A stretch of 64,000 bases of DNA, taken from the NCBI RefSeq assembly GCF_051106095.1, contig NC_135787.1, positions 173,685,001 to 173,749,000 of the forward strand, given 5' to 3'. Shown here one piece after another: positions 32,779 through 44,172 of this stretch. A model generated the notes under the pieces. That model saw only the letters and a program-made list of their open reading frames with translations. It did not search any database and was not told the DNA's origin. A program made the position numbers and the translations under genes. Positions within the stretch are counted from its first letter, which is position 1, and each line of letters begins with the position of its first letter. This DNA comes from Pogona vitticeps. Lineage: Eukaryota; Chordata; Lepidosauria; Squamata; Agamidae.

Positions 32779-33667
32779 CAGAGTCAGGGAACTTTTTTAC
32801 CTTTTATCTCCCCCCCCAAAAAAAAAATTATATACGCCGACATTACCCCCTTGATTTGAAAAGAAGGATCTCGGTTACGCGTCTCTCGGTCACGCACGGC
32901 CAGTTCAGCGGCGCCACTGCTGTAAACTCACTGCCCACACCTAGGCCGCTGCTGCCACCTCCTCCATGGGGGTGGCTCCCCTTCTCCACTGGTGGGCAGC
33001 TCCTGGGTGGCTGTTGAAGAGCAGCAGGTGGCTCGCCTGCCGGGGATGCCCGACGCCACCTCCTGGCACCAGCACCAGCAGCTGCTTGCTAGGGCAGCTG
33101 CGTCAGGCCTCAGCGTCAGGGCTTCTGTGAGCCTCGCCGTCAAAGTGCCGTGATAGCAGCCGTACGGAGGGCGAGCACCACTGTCACCCGAGAGGCTCCT
33201 CTAGGGACAGGGATGGGGAATGGGGTGGCAGGGGCGGCATCTCGGCAGCGGGACGCTGAGCCTGGCCTGGGCCGACGTCGTGGCCACGCTCGCCCTCTTC
33301 CGCCACGATCCACCTCTCCAGGTGCTGGAAGGAGAGGCTGCTCCTGGCCGGAGCGTCCAGCCACTTGCCCTGGCCTCACCCTCCGCCATGGCCGGCCCCA
33401 TTGCTGCTTCCTCGGCTGCCCTACATCGGCAGCAGGGCCCATCACCGGCCGCCATCCGCTGTGGCGTGGTTGCAGCCAGGCCGGAGAAGGGGGTGAGAAG
33501 GGGGGGCAATCGGGCTGCCAGGGATCCCCCCTCTGGGCAGAAGAGGAAGAATTGGAGGAGGAGGAGGAGGAGGAGTAGTTAAGGAGATTAGGGTCGTGTC
33601 CTCATTACCCCCAGAATTTTCATTTTTATCCCATTTGGGGTAATTTATCCCTGTTCTCTGACCGCTG
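32779..33667. mobile_element. hAT-like nonautonomous transposon with GC-rich core, 889 bp
   Basis: The ends are CAGAGTCAGGGAAC and the inverse of CAGCGGTCAGAGAAC, similar to hAT terminal repeats. The flanking octamers cattagat (32771-32778) and tcttagat (33668-33675) agree at 6 of 8 bases, fitting an old 8-bp duplication. The host Penelope arm continues on both sides with one target copy, as in the related arms at 34041-34219 and 21860-21960. The outer ~100 bp is AT-rich, while 32870-33590 is very GC- and CpG-rich, with contradictory open frames on both strands (up to 142 residues) and a gag-repeat near 33560. I recognise no protein in it. Confidence 0.65.
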
Positions 33668-34219
33668 TCTTAGATGGAGAAAGGAGTGGGGGGGTGACTG
33701 AAAATCCCACTTCTGCAATTCTTCTCCACCCATTGTCATGGTTCGTTAACAGTTGTTAGCGGTGGTCTTTCTGGTAGGTGTGGTCCTGATCTTTCTGGGG
33801 ATGGATGAAAAGGCAAGCAGGACAAATAGGAGGCAGAGTATATCTAAGGCCTCCACCTCTGTTGAGTGAGGGATTTTCTATATGCACTTTCTTGTATATG
33901 GCCTCCCTGACCCCTCTCTCAAACCACCTATCTTCTCGATCCAAAATGAGTACATCTTGCTCATCAAATGAGTGTCCTTTGTCCTTCAAACAAAGGAACA
34001 CAGCTGATTGTAGTCCTGAGCCATTGCCGCTCCTGTGCTGAAGAAAAAATGGGCCACCCATCCCCAGAAAGATCAGGGCCACACTTACCAGAAAGACCAC
34101 CGCTAACGACTGTTAACAACACATGACAATGGCTGCAGACGTGGGATTTTAACTCATCCCCTGTCTATTTAAGGAGCCTATTCAGAGCAGAGGATAATGA
34201 AACCAACGTGAAGGATATA

Positions 34220-34652
34220 CAGTGGTGCCCCGCATAGCGACAATAATCCGTGCAGCCAGAATCGTCGCTATACGGATTCGTCGCTATGCAAAATAAAAAA
34301 GCCCATAGGAATGCATTAAAACCCATTTAATGCGTTCCTATGGGCAAAAAACTCACCTTTATGAGAAAATCCTCCATACGGCCACCATTTTCGCTGCCCA
34401 GTAAGCAAGGAATCCGGGCGAAAACACAGCAGGCTGCCGTTTTTTTAACCTGGCAGCCATTTTGGAACTGCTGATCAGCTGTTGGGAAATCATTGTTATG
34501 CGAAAATCGGTAAGCAAAACAGCTAACTGATCATCGCAAAGCGATTTTTCCCATTAGAAACATCGCAATGTGATCGCAAAAATGATCGCAAAAAATCTGT
34601 CACTATGCGGATTCGTCGTTAAACGGGGCACCCATTAAGCGAGGCACCACTG
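34220..34652. mobile_element. TA-flanked MITE (Tc1/mariner/pogo-like), 433 bp
   Basis: The left end is CAGTGGTGCCCCGCATAGCG. The right end is its inverse, with ttaagcgaggcaccactg. TA flanks both sides (34218-34219 and 34653-34654). The core has ataggaatgcattaaaaccc and its inverse. It is inserted in the right arm of the Penelope-like element. The uninterrupted site is visible in the other arm near 32730. Confidence 0.87.
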
Positions 34653-34787
34653 TATTAGGGGTCTCCTACCAACTCTCCTTAGACTGAAGGAGCTCCTTGG
34701 ATGAGTAGCGAAATGTTTCAGTTGCCGTGACTCAACTTCCAGATAACCTCACCTAGATAACTGAGAATCTTCACAGCTCTGATCATT

Positions 34788-34975
34788 GTGCATGCTGTCA
34801 AGTCAGTTCTGACTTATGGCTACCCTTTCTGGAGTTTTCTAGATAGAGAGTTTTCAGAAGTGGTGTTCCATTCCCTTCTTCTGTGGATGTCCTGAGACTG
34901 TGCAGCTTCCCCAAGGAGCTCCTAGCCTCTGGCTCTACATCCAGATACTTAACTCACTGAGTGATACTCATGTTA
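34788..34975 (-). repeat. tRNA-derived SINE, family B
   Basis: The + strand shows the reverse of the family: catgctgtcaagtcagttct, gagttttctagatagagagt, tgtgcagcttccccaaggag, then cctctggctctacatccaga and ttaactcactgagtgatact. Confidence 0.78.
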
Positions 34976-35975
34976 AGTACAGAGATTTAAATCCTGCAAC
35001 AGTTCTAAACATGTTCAAGTCTCCATGGCTGCATCCAATAGTATTGAATGAATATACAGATGTAGTAGCAGGTCTTCTGACTATAATTTTTGAAAATTGG
35101 AGAATAGATGAGTTCCTTAAAGACCAGAGAAGAGTAAATGCCATTCCTTTCTTCAAAAAAGGGAAGAAAGAAGATCTAGATGACTATAAACTGGTCAATA
35201 TGACATCAATACCAAGAAAGGTTCTAGAGCAGATGATCAAACATTCATTTAGGAGCACTTAGAGAAGAACATTGTGATTTATAAGACCAAGCATGCATTT
35301 CTTAGAAGCAAGTTATGCACACTAATCTTACTCTTTGTTTGTGTGTGTGTGTGATAGAGTCACAAGCATAGTTGATGAAGGGAATGCTGTAGATGTAGTA
35401 TACCTTGATTTCAGCTAGGATTTAATAACGCTCCTTGTGATATTCTTGTGACTAATACCTCTAATACATCAGAAGATAAAATCAGAATTCAGGAAGACCT
35501 TAGGAAACAGGCAAAAACAAACAAAAGAAATTACAAGGAGAAATGGAAAGTTCTATATTTAGGCAAGAATAAATCACATTCACAAATACAGGATGGGGAC
35601 AGTTGGCTTGACAGTAGTACAAATAAAAGAGATCTAGGATATCTTAGTAGACCACAAGCATAACATGAGCCAATGCAGAAGCAAAACAAGCTAATGTGAT
35701 AACTCAGTTGTGTCAGCAGTAGTGTCCTAACGCAGAGAGACAATAGTACTACTCTATTCTGCACTGGTCAGACTTTGTCTGGAATATTGTGTCCAGTTCT
35801 GGTCACTACAGTTGAAGAAAACTCTCAATAAGGTGGAATGTGTCCAAAGGGAGGTTGACCAACATGATAAAGGGTTTGGAAACCACACCTTTGGAGAAAT
35901 TGCTTCTTAGGGTAGTGGATTTTCCAGCATTGAAGATGTTTAAATAGAGGTTGGATGATCACCTGTCAGGGCACG
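34976..35975 (+). mobile_element. CR1 LINE remnant, heavily degraded
   Basis: The frame to 35262 carries FKSPWLHPIVLNEYTDVVAG, LTIIFENWR, RVNAIPFFKKGKKEDLDDYK and TSIPRKVLEQMIK, the N-terminal RT blocks of CR1. Further on are traces of the YLDFS box (about 35395-35415), a middle at 35440-35660, and a 3' coding end near 35930-35965 (tagaggttggatgatcacct). Large internal pieces are missing. Confidence 0.8.
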
Positions 35976-36639
35976 TCTGCACGAGAAGAATAGCTCTCTC
36001 TTTGGATCACTTTTGGTTCTGTTTGGTTTATGGCACATTTTGGGTTAGAGTGGTCCATCTCGACCCCTTTTAAAGCTGGTCCACTCCTTTCAGGCACAGA
36101 CTAGGCTCTGCATTCAAGCTTCACCTGTTGCTCAGATTCCTTCTTTGACACAACTCTTCATGGTGTATGAATCTTGTCCTCTTTGCCTCTGGACACCATG
36201 CTTCCTGCAGAAAAAAATGTTGGTCTTCTTTTGCTGGCAGAGATCCTATAATGGGTTTACCTGATTGCATTGGTAGGGAGCATTGAGCCATGATTCCATA
36301 TTTCCTTCAATGTTCTAAAGTTAAAAGTGAGGATTAGCTACTTTCCCCCCTCCTTTTAGTACAGTTCCTGATTGTAACTTTTATGGTTTTTGATGGTGCA
36401 GGGGTACGATTGTGCTTTGCTTTTGCTTTTTTATTTCATGTGACACTCCTAGTGGCTTGCACACCCCATTACATGCTCCTGGTAAGCCTCTTCTTCCTCT
36501 CCACAGCTAAAGCCACAAACTACCAGAAGTCACAAGTGCACATTCCTTCCACTCGCATGTGCTAACAACCATTGTGCTGAATGAATGGCATTTTTCACTC
36601 TTAAGAAAAATAATGATGACTCTTTTTCTAAAATATATT
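35976..36639. other. no gene recognised
   Basis: Intronic sequence without a family signal. Confidence 0.4.
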
Positions 36640-36800
36640 TTTATTCCATTTTTCCCTAAATAACACAAGGTAATGCCTGCCCCCATTTAGTTGCCCAACA
36701 ATCGTATGAAGTAGATTTAGGCTGAGAGTGAGTACCTTGCCCGGTGTCTCTCAATGGGGTCCATGTCTGCACGAGCATTTGAATCTGAGTTTCCCTTGTT
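36640..36800 (-). repeat. MIR/Sauria-type SINE remnant
   Basis: In reverse it keeps gattcaaatgctcgtgcaga, gcaaggtactcactctcagc and ctaaatctacttcatacgat in the order of this SINE group. The head is degraded. Confidence 0.45.
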
Positions 36801-37402
36801 CTCATCTGTTTTTCTGTCCATTCAGTGGCGACATTTGCCACTGGTGACTGTCTTTCTTTCTGGCAGTGGTTCTCATGATGGCAAGTAAGAGAAACTTTGC
36901 TATGCTATGAGGTTTGTCCTGAACTGCTTTAAGACTAGGGAACAAGCAGTTCTCACATACCTGTCCTTTGATAACACATGACCCCATAATGACATTTGGA
37001 AAGGAGATAAAAACCATCAGCAGTTCTGGACTGCAGAACTGCTGAATTCCTCATGCAATGAGCACTTCATGACACTATATATGCTCAAGCAATCCATGCT
37101 GGATACTTCACCACTAGCCACACAAGAAAATATAAATAAATGCCTAATAAGTCATTCAGTGCCAGTAGGTAGTGACTGCTTAACAGGGCTCTGTAGATGC
37201 ACTGAGTGCACCCTACCCCTCCTTGACGCTGGCGATGCATTGGCCAATCTGTGATGAGTGATAGTCAGAAGAAAACATGTCTCTTTACATAGAGACATTA
37301 ACCCTAGACATCAAGGATGTGTGTTCCTATGAAGGGAGGTCTACTTTTATATAGCTGATTACATGTCATGTGAGGGGCCTGACACCCCCCCCTCCATTGG
37401 TA
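36801..37402. other. no gene recognised
   Basis: Intronic sequence. A 71-residue - strand frame at 36802-37017 has no domain. Confidence 0.4.
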
Positions 37403-37627
37403 TCTGTAAAGGTAAAGGTAAAGGTTCCCCTTGACATTTTTAGTCCAGTCATGTCCAACTCTAGGTGGCCGGTGCTCATCCCGTTTTCAAGCCATAGAGC
37501 AACCGCTTATCCAAAGACTGTTCCCATTGCCACGTGGCCAGTGTGACTATGGAACACCATTTTACCTTCCCATCGATGTGGTCCCTATTTATCTACTCGC
37601 ATTTGCATGCTTTTGAACTGCTAGGTT
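37403..37627 (-). repeat. tRNA-derived SINE, family D, head missing
   Basis: It has the (aaaggt)n-ttccccttgacattttta tail in reverse, then gtgctcatcccgttttcaag and atttatctactcgcatttgc. It stops at gaactgctaggttc, so the tRNA-like head is absent. Confidence 0.78.
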
Positions 37628-38853
37628 CAAAGAAAGGTTTAGCAATAAGCCTTCTTTTGGAGAGAACAGGTTTTAATTGTTGTACAGACATTTGTTTCTA
37701 ATAATGCTATGAGTGCTAAAGAGTTGTAAGCTCTGTAAGGTAATTTGATAGTTTGTTGAGAAGACACATCTAAGTAAGAGAGGAAGGGGAGATGCTTCTC
37801 TCTTTCCTTATCTGCCTAGTCATCTGAAAGCTTGAACATCGAGTACCAGAACACTTATTTATGCCTCATTGGTTATTGTTCATTTTTTGTCACATGGAGA
37901 TTCTTTGTTTCCCAGAATGTACATCATGAACATGGAGTTCCCAAAAAGATTTCGTGTTCACTGGAGTGAAGAGGAATCTTTGGTTCCCCTTAATTTTAAC
38001 TGGTAGCTCTTCTTGAGGATTTCAGTTCTTTGGTCAGTTTTCTTGCCGCTCAAAATAACATTTCCCTATCACCTATTGAAAAAAATTGCATATTTAAATT
38101 TGGATGCATTCCACGAGATCAAATTAGGCATGCACACCATCTTTGGACCAATGTGTAAATATGAACCAAATTGGAGGCATTTGTGCACTTCATGGATAAC
38201 CATAGGGCAGAGCAAAGAGCCTCTGGTCACCCAAAGGGCAACACCCCCATTGATCCCTCATGTTGAATCTGGCATTCACAAGTCACTATTAGAAGTGGGG
38301 GGGGGAAAGAAAATAAGGAAGATGAAGGAGCACATGCTCTTGAACATAGAAATGATCTTGCTTGAATTTCCTGCTACAAAGGTATTGATTAAATCACCCA
38401 AGCCTTGTGGCTGTGGCACCATTAATTTCATATCTGGGATGGTGAGGGGAAAGAGAAGGGATCAAAAGTGCAAAAGAGCAGTCACCTACCATTGCTCATG
38501 TAGAAATTAATCAAAGACAAGTGTGCCTATTGCCCCTTTAAAATTTCTCCCTTGCCCCCACCTTTAAGGAAGATTATTAGGGCTTTCTCCAGGAAACAAA
38601 AGTGGGGAAATAAAAGCAAAAACCGGGCAATCTTTTCTGCAGACAATCACCAATGTCCTTCTTTGTTCTGTCTGCATCATCCAGTCTATGCCCTGATCTT
38701 CCTATTTGTGTTTGTCTGACTGCAGGAATTAGATAATGATTTATTTATTTAATGTTAGTCTTATTTATAGGCCACCTTTCTTCTGACAAAGGATGATGGA
38801 GAACTGGAAATGCAGAAATATGATCTGTGGCCCAGGCAAGGGTTGAGATAGAA
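37628..38853. other. no gene recognised
   Basis: The 165-residue + frame at 38013-38510 was examined and shows no recognisable domain or exon-like codon pattern. I treat it as chance. Confidence 0.4.
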
Positions 38854-38989
38854 CAGTGGTTCCCAACCTTGGGTCCCCAGATGTTCCTGGACTGAAACTC
38901 CCAGAAGCTTTCACCACTAGGTATGCTAGCCAGGATTTCTGGGAGTTGTAGTCCAAGAACATCTGGGGACCCAGGTTTGGAAGCCACTG
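38854..38989. mobile_element. hAT MITE, 136 bp
   Basis: The ends are CAGTGGTTCCCAACCTTGGG and its inverse (ccaggtttggaagccactg), with the inner pair actgaaactcccagaagctt / tttctgggagttgtagtcca. The flanks agataga a and agataaga suggest a decayed 8-bp duplication. Same length and structure as 52019-52154. Confidence 0.85.
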
Positions 38990-39867
38990 AGATAAGAGTG
39001 TCACCAAAAGGGCAAAGTGTGGATCAGTCCCTATATGTGTACTCTTTCTAATGGCATAGAATAGGTTGGAGGGGATTATGCCCATCCCTGTTTCAAAGAC
39101 ACATTGTTAGACTATGGCTATAAAGAAAACATATACACACATACACATCTCTGTTTGGGAGAACTCATACTTCCAGAAGATTTCATCTCAAACATTTAGA
39201 TTGGGTTAAGACGCAATCTTGTGTAAGTCTAACAAGGATTAATGTTATGGATGATGTCACAGTTCATTGTAGTTGAATCTAATGATAGGTGTGGATGGGC
39301 ATGCAGTTCATTGTTCAGTACAAGAGCCAGTGTTGTATAATGGTTAGAGCATGGATAGGTTATAAACTACGACAGGGAACACTTTATCCCTAAATATGAA
39401 CGAGATGTTCCTCCCCTCCTGGAGGGATGTCATGAAACTGACCAGAACAGTTTGTACCATCCACTTTATTTAATCTTGATCTGATCTAGATAATCTGACA
39501 ATATTTAACTGGGTTTTTAACGGGATGGAGCAAATACAGTTTTAGCCTCTTCTTTCCAGGCTATCAAGTTGCCGCTGTATTCATGCTAGTTAAGAGATAC
39601 TTTTCATTTCCTCATAGATGTTGGATTTCAGAACTATTGTAAGGGTACCTATTTGCATATTTGATCATTTTTCATTTTTTAGATATTTTTAAAATGGGGG
39701 GGGGTGTTAATTTTTTTTTTTATTTGTGTTTTGTCTTGGGATATATATATATATATTGCAATTTAAGAATGAAGAAAAATTATTTTAAAAGAAGTACTGA
39801 GGAAAAGAGAGGAAGCCATCTACCATATTTGAACATGGCTGATCAGTTAGATTTACACTTTCATAAA
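38990..39867. other. no gene recognised
   Basis: AT-rich intronic sequence with a short (TA)n near 39740-39757. Confidence 0.4.
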
Positions 39868-40217
<350 letters not shown>

Positions 40218-40294
40218 GTGTGTGTAAGAGAGGGGGGGGCCTTTAAAACAATCATCCATGTGAAAAGGATCCCAGGATGGCCTGAACAGAAGTT

Positions 40295-40365
40295 CACAAA
40301 AATAACTGTGTGCCTTCAAGTCAATTCAGGTTTATGGCAACCTTTTCTAGTGTTTTTAGGGGTGG
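40295..40365 (-). repeat. SINE family B, 3' fragment
   Basis: gtgccttcaagtcaattcag and gcaaccttttctagtgtttt are the reverse of the family B 3' end. Confidence 0.65.
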
Positions 40366-40427
40366 GTACCTGGGGATGGTAGTGGATGGAGTTCGGTACA
40401 TATGGAGGACTGCAGTTTGGGGAAGAA

Positions 40428-40660
40428 TCACAGAATCACAGAATCATAGAAAAGTGAAGTTGGAAGGGGCCTACAAGGCCATCAAGTCCAACCTCCTGCT
40501 CAATGCAAGAATACAATCAAAGCATATCTGCCAGGTGATTATCTAAGAGTTTCTTGAATGCCTCTAGTGTTTGAGCACTCGCCAACTCCCGAGGTAACTG
40601 GTTTCCCTGTCATACTGCTCTAACAGTTAGGAAGTTTTTTTCTGATATTCTAGTTGATTT
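40428..40660 (-). mobile_element. CR1 LINE 3' end, truncated
   Basis: The + strand shows cacagaatcacagaatcata, gttggaaggggcctacaagg, catcaagtccaacctcctgc, tcttgaatgcctctagtgtt and gtaactggtttccctgtcat. This is the reverse complement of the CR1 3' end, well preserved and ending in the agaatca repeat. Confidence 0.9.
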
Positions 40661-41311
40661 GGCTCTGTAGGCTCTTTGATCAACTGAGCAACACCATTCC
40701 CAGTATGCTCTTCATTTCCTTTCCACCCCCCTCTCCACATCACTGAAATAGTCCAATGGAAAGGCAAGAGCCAATACAACTGGTTCCAGCGACATTGCAG
40801 GAGTTGCCAGAACAACACGAACTGCCTCTGGGGCTCCGGATTTTGCCTCGAGGTTGACTCCTGAAACCTTTTCCATCAGTGGATATAGCCACAAAGTAGT
40901 GGAGGTCTGAAGTCAGAGTTTTCCTTCTCCTAGATGGGTTGTCTTCCAGGGCTGGAATCAATCAAACGTCTATTGAAACAGATAAAGCCTCTTCCACTGT
41001 TTTGCTTGAGATTGGTGCCATCAGCTCTAACCTTCTCTAGATGCAGAGAGTTCTGAGTTCTGGATGGCAGAATGGAAGTTTCCCCCTTTTCCCATTGACC
41101 CAATTGAATAATCCATGTTTTGCAGGTGAAGTCTGATCACAGGGACACGAGGTACTGCTTAGAATATATTTATGTCCAGACTAATGTCTACTTACCTGCT
41201 TGCTTTCTGTCAGCTTCCCTGAAATCTATTTGTAATCTGACTCTAATTTTTTAAAATAATGTTTTAAAATTTTGAAATAGACCCACTGGGTTGCGGAGCA
41301 GTGATCAGCAA
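40661..41311. other. no gene recognised
   Basis: Three overlapping - strand frames (40627-40961) shadow one another, and none has a domain. Confidence 0.4.
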
Positions 41312-41472
41312 TGTCAAAATAACTCAATATTTTGTGGCATCTTAATGACTAACAAGTTTTGTTTGGCAATAGGGTTTCATGGACTGTTGCATCCCACTTA
41401 TATCAGATTGTAGTTCATGAAAGCTTCTGCCAAACAAAACTCAGTAGTCAATTAAAATGCCGCAAGACACTT
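41312..41472. repeat. fold-back repeat of unknown family
   Basis: The left arm (gtggcatcttaatgactaac, aagttttgtttggca) is mirrored by the right arm (tgccaaacaaaactcagtag, tcaattaaaatgccgc), with ttcatggactgttgcatccc and its near-inverse in the loop. Partial relatives of the left arm occur near 19447 and 20937. Sequences of this type are widespread in reptile genomes; I cannot place the family. Confidence 0.55.
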
Positions 41473-44037
41473 CTCCCCCCCACCCGCAGCACATTAATGT
41501 GGCAACTCTCCCAGAAATGGAGATGTGCTTTCCTTATTTTATGCTGTTCTGCAACAGACTGTGCTGATATACCACTGACTACACTTACTAGAGAGAGAAA
41601 AACACAGGTCACCCCTTCTGTCTCTAAACTCCCCTTCCTGACTCTGGAAAGCCATAGATCCCTCCTTTTTGTGGAGGCCTGCTGTGGATGTTGTGGGCAA
41701 ACTGTTTTTTGGTAGGACCTGCCCTCTTGCCTGTGGGCCTACTGGGAGACTTCCTTGGCTTCAGCAGGAGGATTCCAAGCAGCACTGGATTTAGCCCCAC
41801 TTCTTTCTAATTTCCGTGGATGATGAGACAAGGAGGGTCAAGGACATTGTCGACAGAGATGGAGAATGTTACTTTGGGGGCTACAGGCCCTATAAGCCCA
41901 CCATGCTGGCTAGGGGAGTTTGTAAGATCATGTCTTGAAAAATAACCTCTTGTTGTTAGATGAATTTTCCCCTACAGCTACTGTATTTTTTCAGGATTCC
42001 AGGATATGGGAAAAGATTATATAGTTCTGTGGGTCCAAGTTTTTCCTTTCCTTTATCGGTGTTGGATGTACAGATGTAAGGGCCAAGATGGCACCGCTGT
42101 TTTATATTTTGATTATCCCTTTCACATGTTGCATCCTTGCTGGGCTTATGTCCTTGGCCATCCTGTGGTCTCTACAAACAATTTTATTACTTATATTTCC
42201 CCAAAGAAGATGTTTTTATTTATTTACAACAAGGTTATGGTTGAAACTATAGCCTGAACAAAGAAATTCAGAACATACCACATTCCCCCACTTCAAAATA
42301 TGGGCATATTGGTGGGGGGACCAACAGATGGGCTTCAGAGAGTCTGTGAACCAGACACAAAAGACTTTGTGTGTATGTATATGTGCATATTTCTGAGGAG
42401 AAGCTCCATATCTTTCTTCTGATTCTCAAAAGGTTAAGTACAACTTATTCTGTGGGTCATAGTTCCTTTGTTCTGTTCTTATATTAAAAGTGTGTGTTTC
42501 AGCTGTGCCAACCCATCCCCCCCAAAAAACAAGCCAGCCCCCAAAATCTAAATCACTGTTTCTATTTCAATCTTTATTTACTCTCATTCCTCCATATTTC
42601 TAACCCAAGTTCATCAAATTTAGCAACAGAGACATTTTTTTTTTTAAAAAAAATTCTCTTGACTACTGTTGGTGAAGGAGATCAAAGGCTTGAAAGTATA
42701 AGAAATAAAGTGAGATGAAAGTCTAACTATAATTTCAGGAAGTTTTGATGGCACGGAGCCCTCATTTTGTGGTAATCAGTCCCAGCTGTTTGGCTGTGTA
42801 GTCAAAGGCGTATGGCTTCAGGTGAAGTGTTAGGAATCAAAACACCAAAGGACCTCTCTCATGAAAGAGAACTTGGTAATAAGCTATGAGCTGACAGATT
42901 GGAAAGAACAGGATTATGGGGTGAAGAAAATGCTATAAAAGAACCGTAACTTTTTAAGAATCCCACTGCACAAAATAGGACGAGAAACCAGATCAAGTAC
43001 AAAAACTGCCCATTTCAAACTGCACAATTGGGGACATCTTAGAAATTCTTCAAAAAACAAACAAAAACTCCTCTGGTTTATGAATGTGGGATATTGTACT
43101 TCTGTACCCATGATTCCAAACGCCAGGAAATGGCCCAATATCACTGCACAATATTGTGCCTGTACTGCCAGCCGGAAAAAGGATGCCAAGCTTTACCTAA
43201 CAAAAGGCAGCCTGAATGTTGACAACACCAATGGCAGCAGTCAAGAAAGTCTACAGGATACTCTCTTCTGCTCACCACCGTTCACAGAATGACACCACGC
43301 AAGGGAAAATCCCACAAACGGACTCCTTTCTTCAGCAGTTAACCACTTCTTACCCAAACGCAAAGCCATCAGGACTGTTTTTCAACAAGTGCACTAAAAA
43401 TGCATGCATACACATACAGACACATGACTTGTCTTGCATGCATATCTATAATGCAACAGCTGTTCATAGAAAGCTGTAATATGATGGAGCTGCTATTGTT
43501 GGGCACAGTGAATGCTCAGATTATGAGATGAGCTCTGTTGGATTGGACCTCACAATCATCTAGTTGAACATCTTGTTTGCCCAAGTGGGCGACCAGACAC
43601 AGCAGTGCGCCCATCAGCAAGCCGCAAAGGCAATCCTCCACTTCATCTTCCCCCAAACACAGTATTCGGTAGCATGCTGAACTCTTAACCACAGGGATTA
43701 TTTTTGAGCCAACATGACTAGTAGCAGCAGCTTGGAAAAATCACTTTTTTGGACTACAGCCCCAATTTCGGTTCAAAGAAGTAGCTTTGTAAATGTGTTG
43801 CAACAAAACAACAGCCTCCGGCAGTGGGCTGTGGTTTTGCAAAAGCTCCCAACATATAAATCCTGTCGGTTTTAGAGGTGCCCCAGGACTCTTTGCTGTC
43901 TATGATAGAATGGGATCTGACCTACAGAAAGCAGGGGGAAAGGCTAGGAAAAGGTCAGTTTTTTAAATGGTAACTTGATACACAGATATTGGCAGCTGTG
44001 GCTCTTACAGCACAAAGACAACCAATATCCTCATCTC
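41473..44037. other. no gene recognised
   Basis: 2.5 kb of intronic sequence. Frames at 42006-42257, 42914-43189 and 43216-43479 have no domain. No repeat family is clear. Confidence 0.4.
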
Positions 44038-44172
44038 ATAATCATAGAATCACGAAGTTGGAAGGGGCCTAGAAGGCCATTGAGTCCAACCCAAATTTCT
44101 CTTGAATGCTTCCAGTGTTGGATCACTCACCACCTCTTGAGGTAATTGGTTCCATTGCCATTCTGGTCTGAT
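44038..44172 (-). mobile_element. CR1 LINE 3' end, short
   Basis: catagaatcacgaagttgga, gaaggccattgagtccaacc, ttgaatgcttccagtgttgg and gaggtaattggttccattgc form the reverse of the CR1 3' end. An internal deletion is present relative to 40428-40660. Confidence 0.85.

Larger units (their letters stand above)
32624..34774 (-). mobile_element. Penelope-like element with inverted arms and two nested transposons
   Basis: Read on the - strand, the element begins at about 34774 with an inverted copy of its own 3' region. It runs through the C-terminal coding remnant (34040 to 33800: KDKGHSFDEQDVLILDRE, WFERGVREAIYKK, ENPSLNRGGGLRY) and ends with the 3' region, down to about 32624. The arms share cagttgccatgactcaactt-type ends and the ccccagaaagatcag block. 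The left arm is split by a hAT-like element (32779-33667), the right arm by a MITE (34220-34652). It is 5'-deleted and inactive; same subfamily as 21470-22092. Confidence 0.8.

Noticed and set aside
33150-33582. Open frames of 120-142 residues in the GC-rich core at 33 kb as a host gene
   Set aside because: Frames of similar length run on both strands, no domain is recognisable, and the region lies inside a hAT-like insertion in an inactive retroelement.
38013-38510. 165-residue + frame as an intronic gene
   Set aside because: No domain, no supporting splice or promoter context, and frames of this length are expected in 64 kb.
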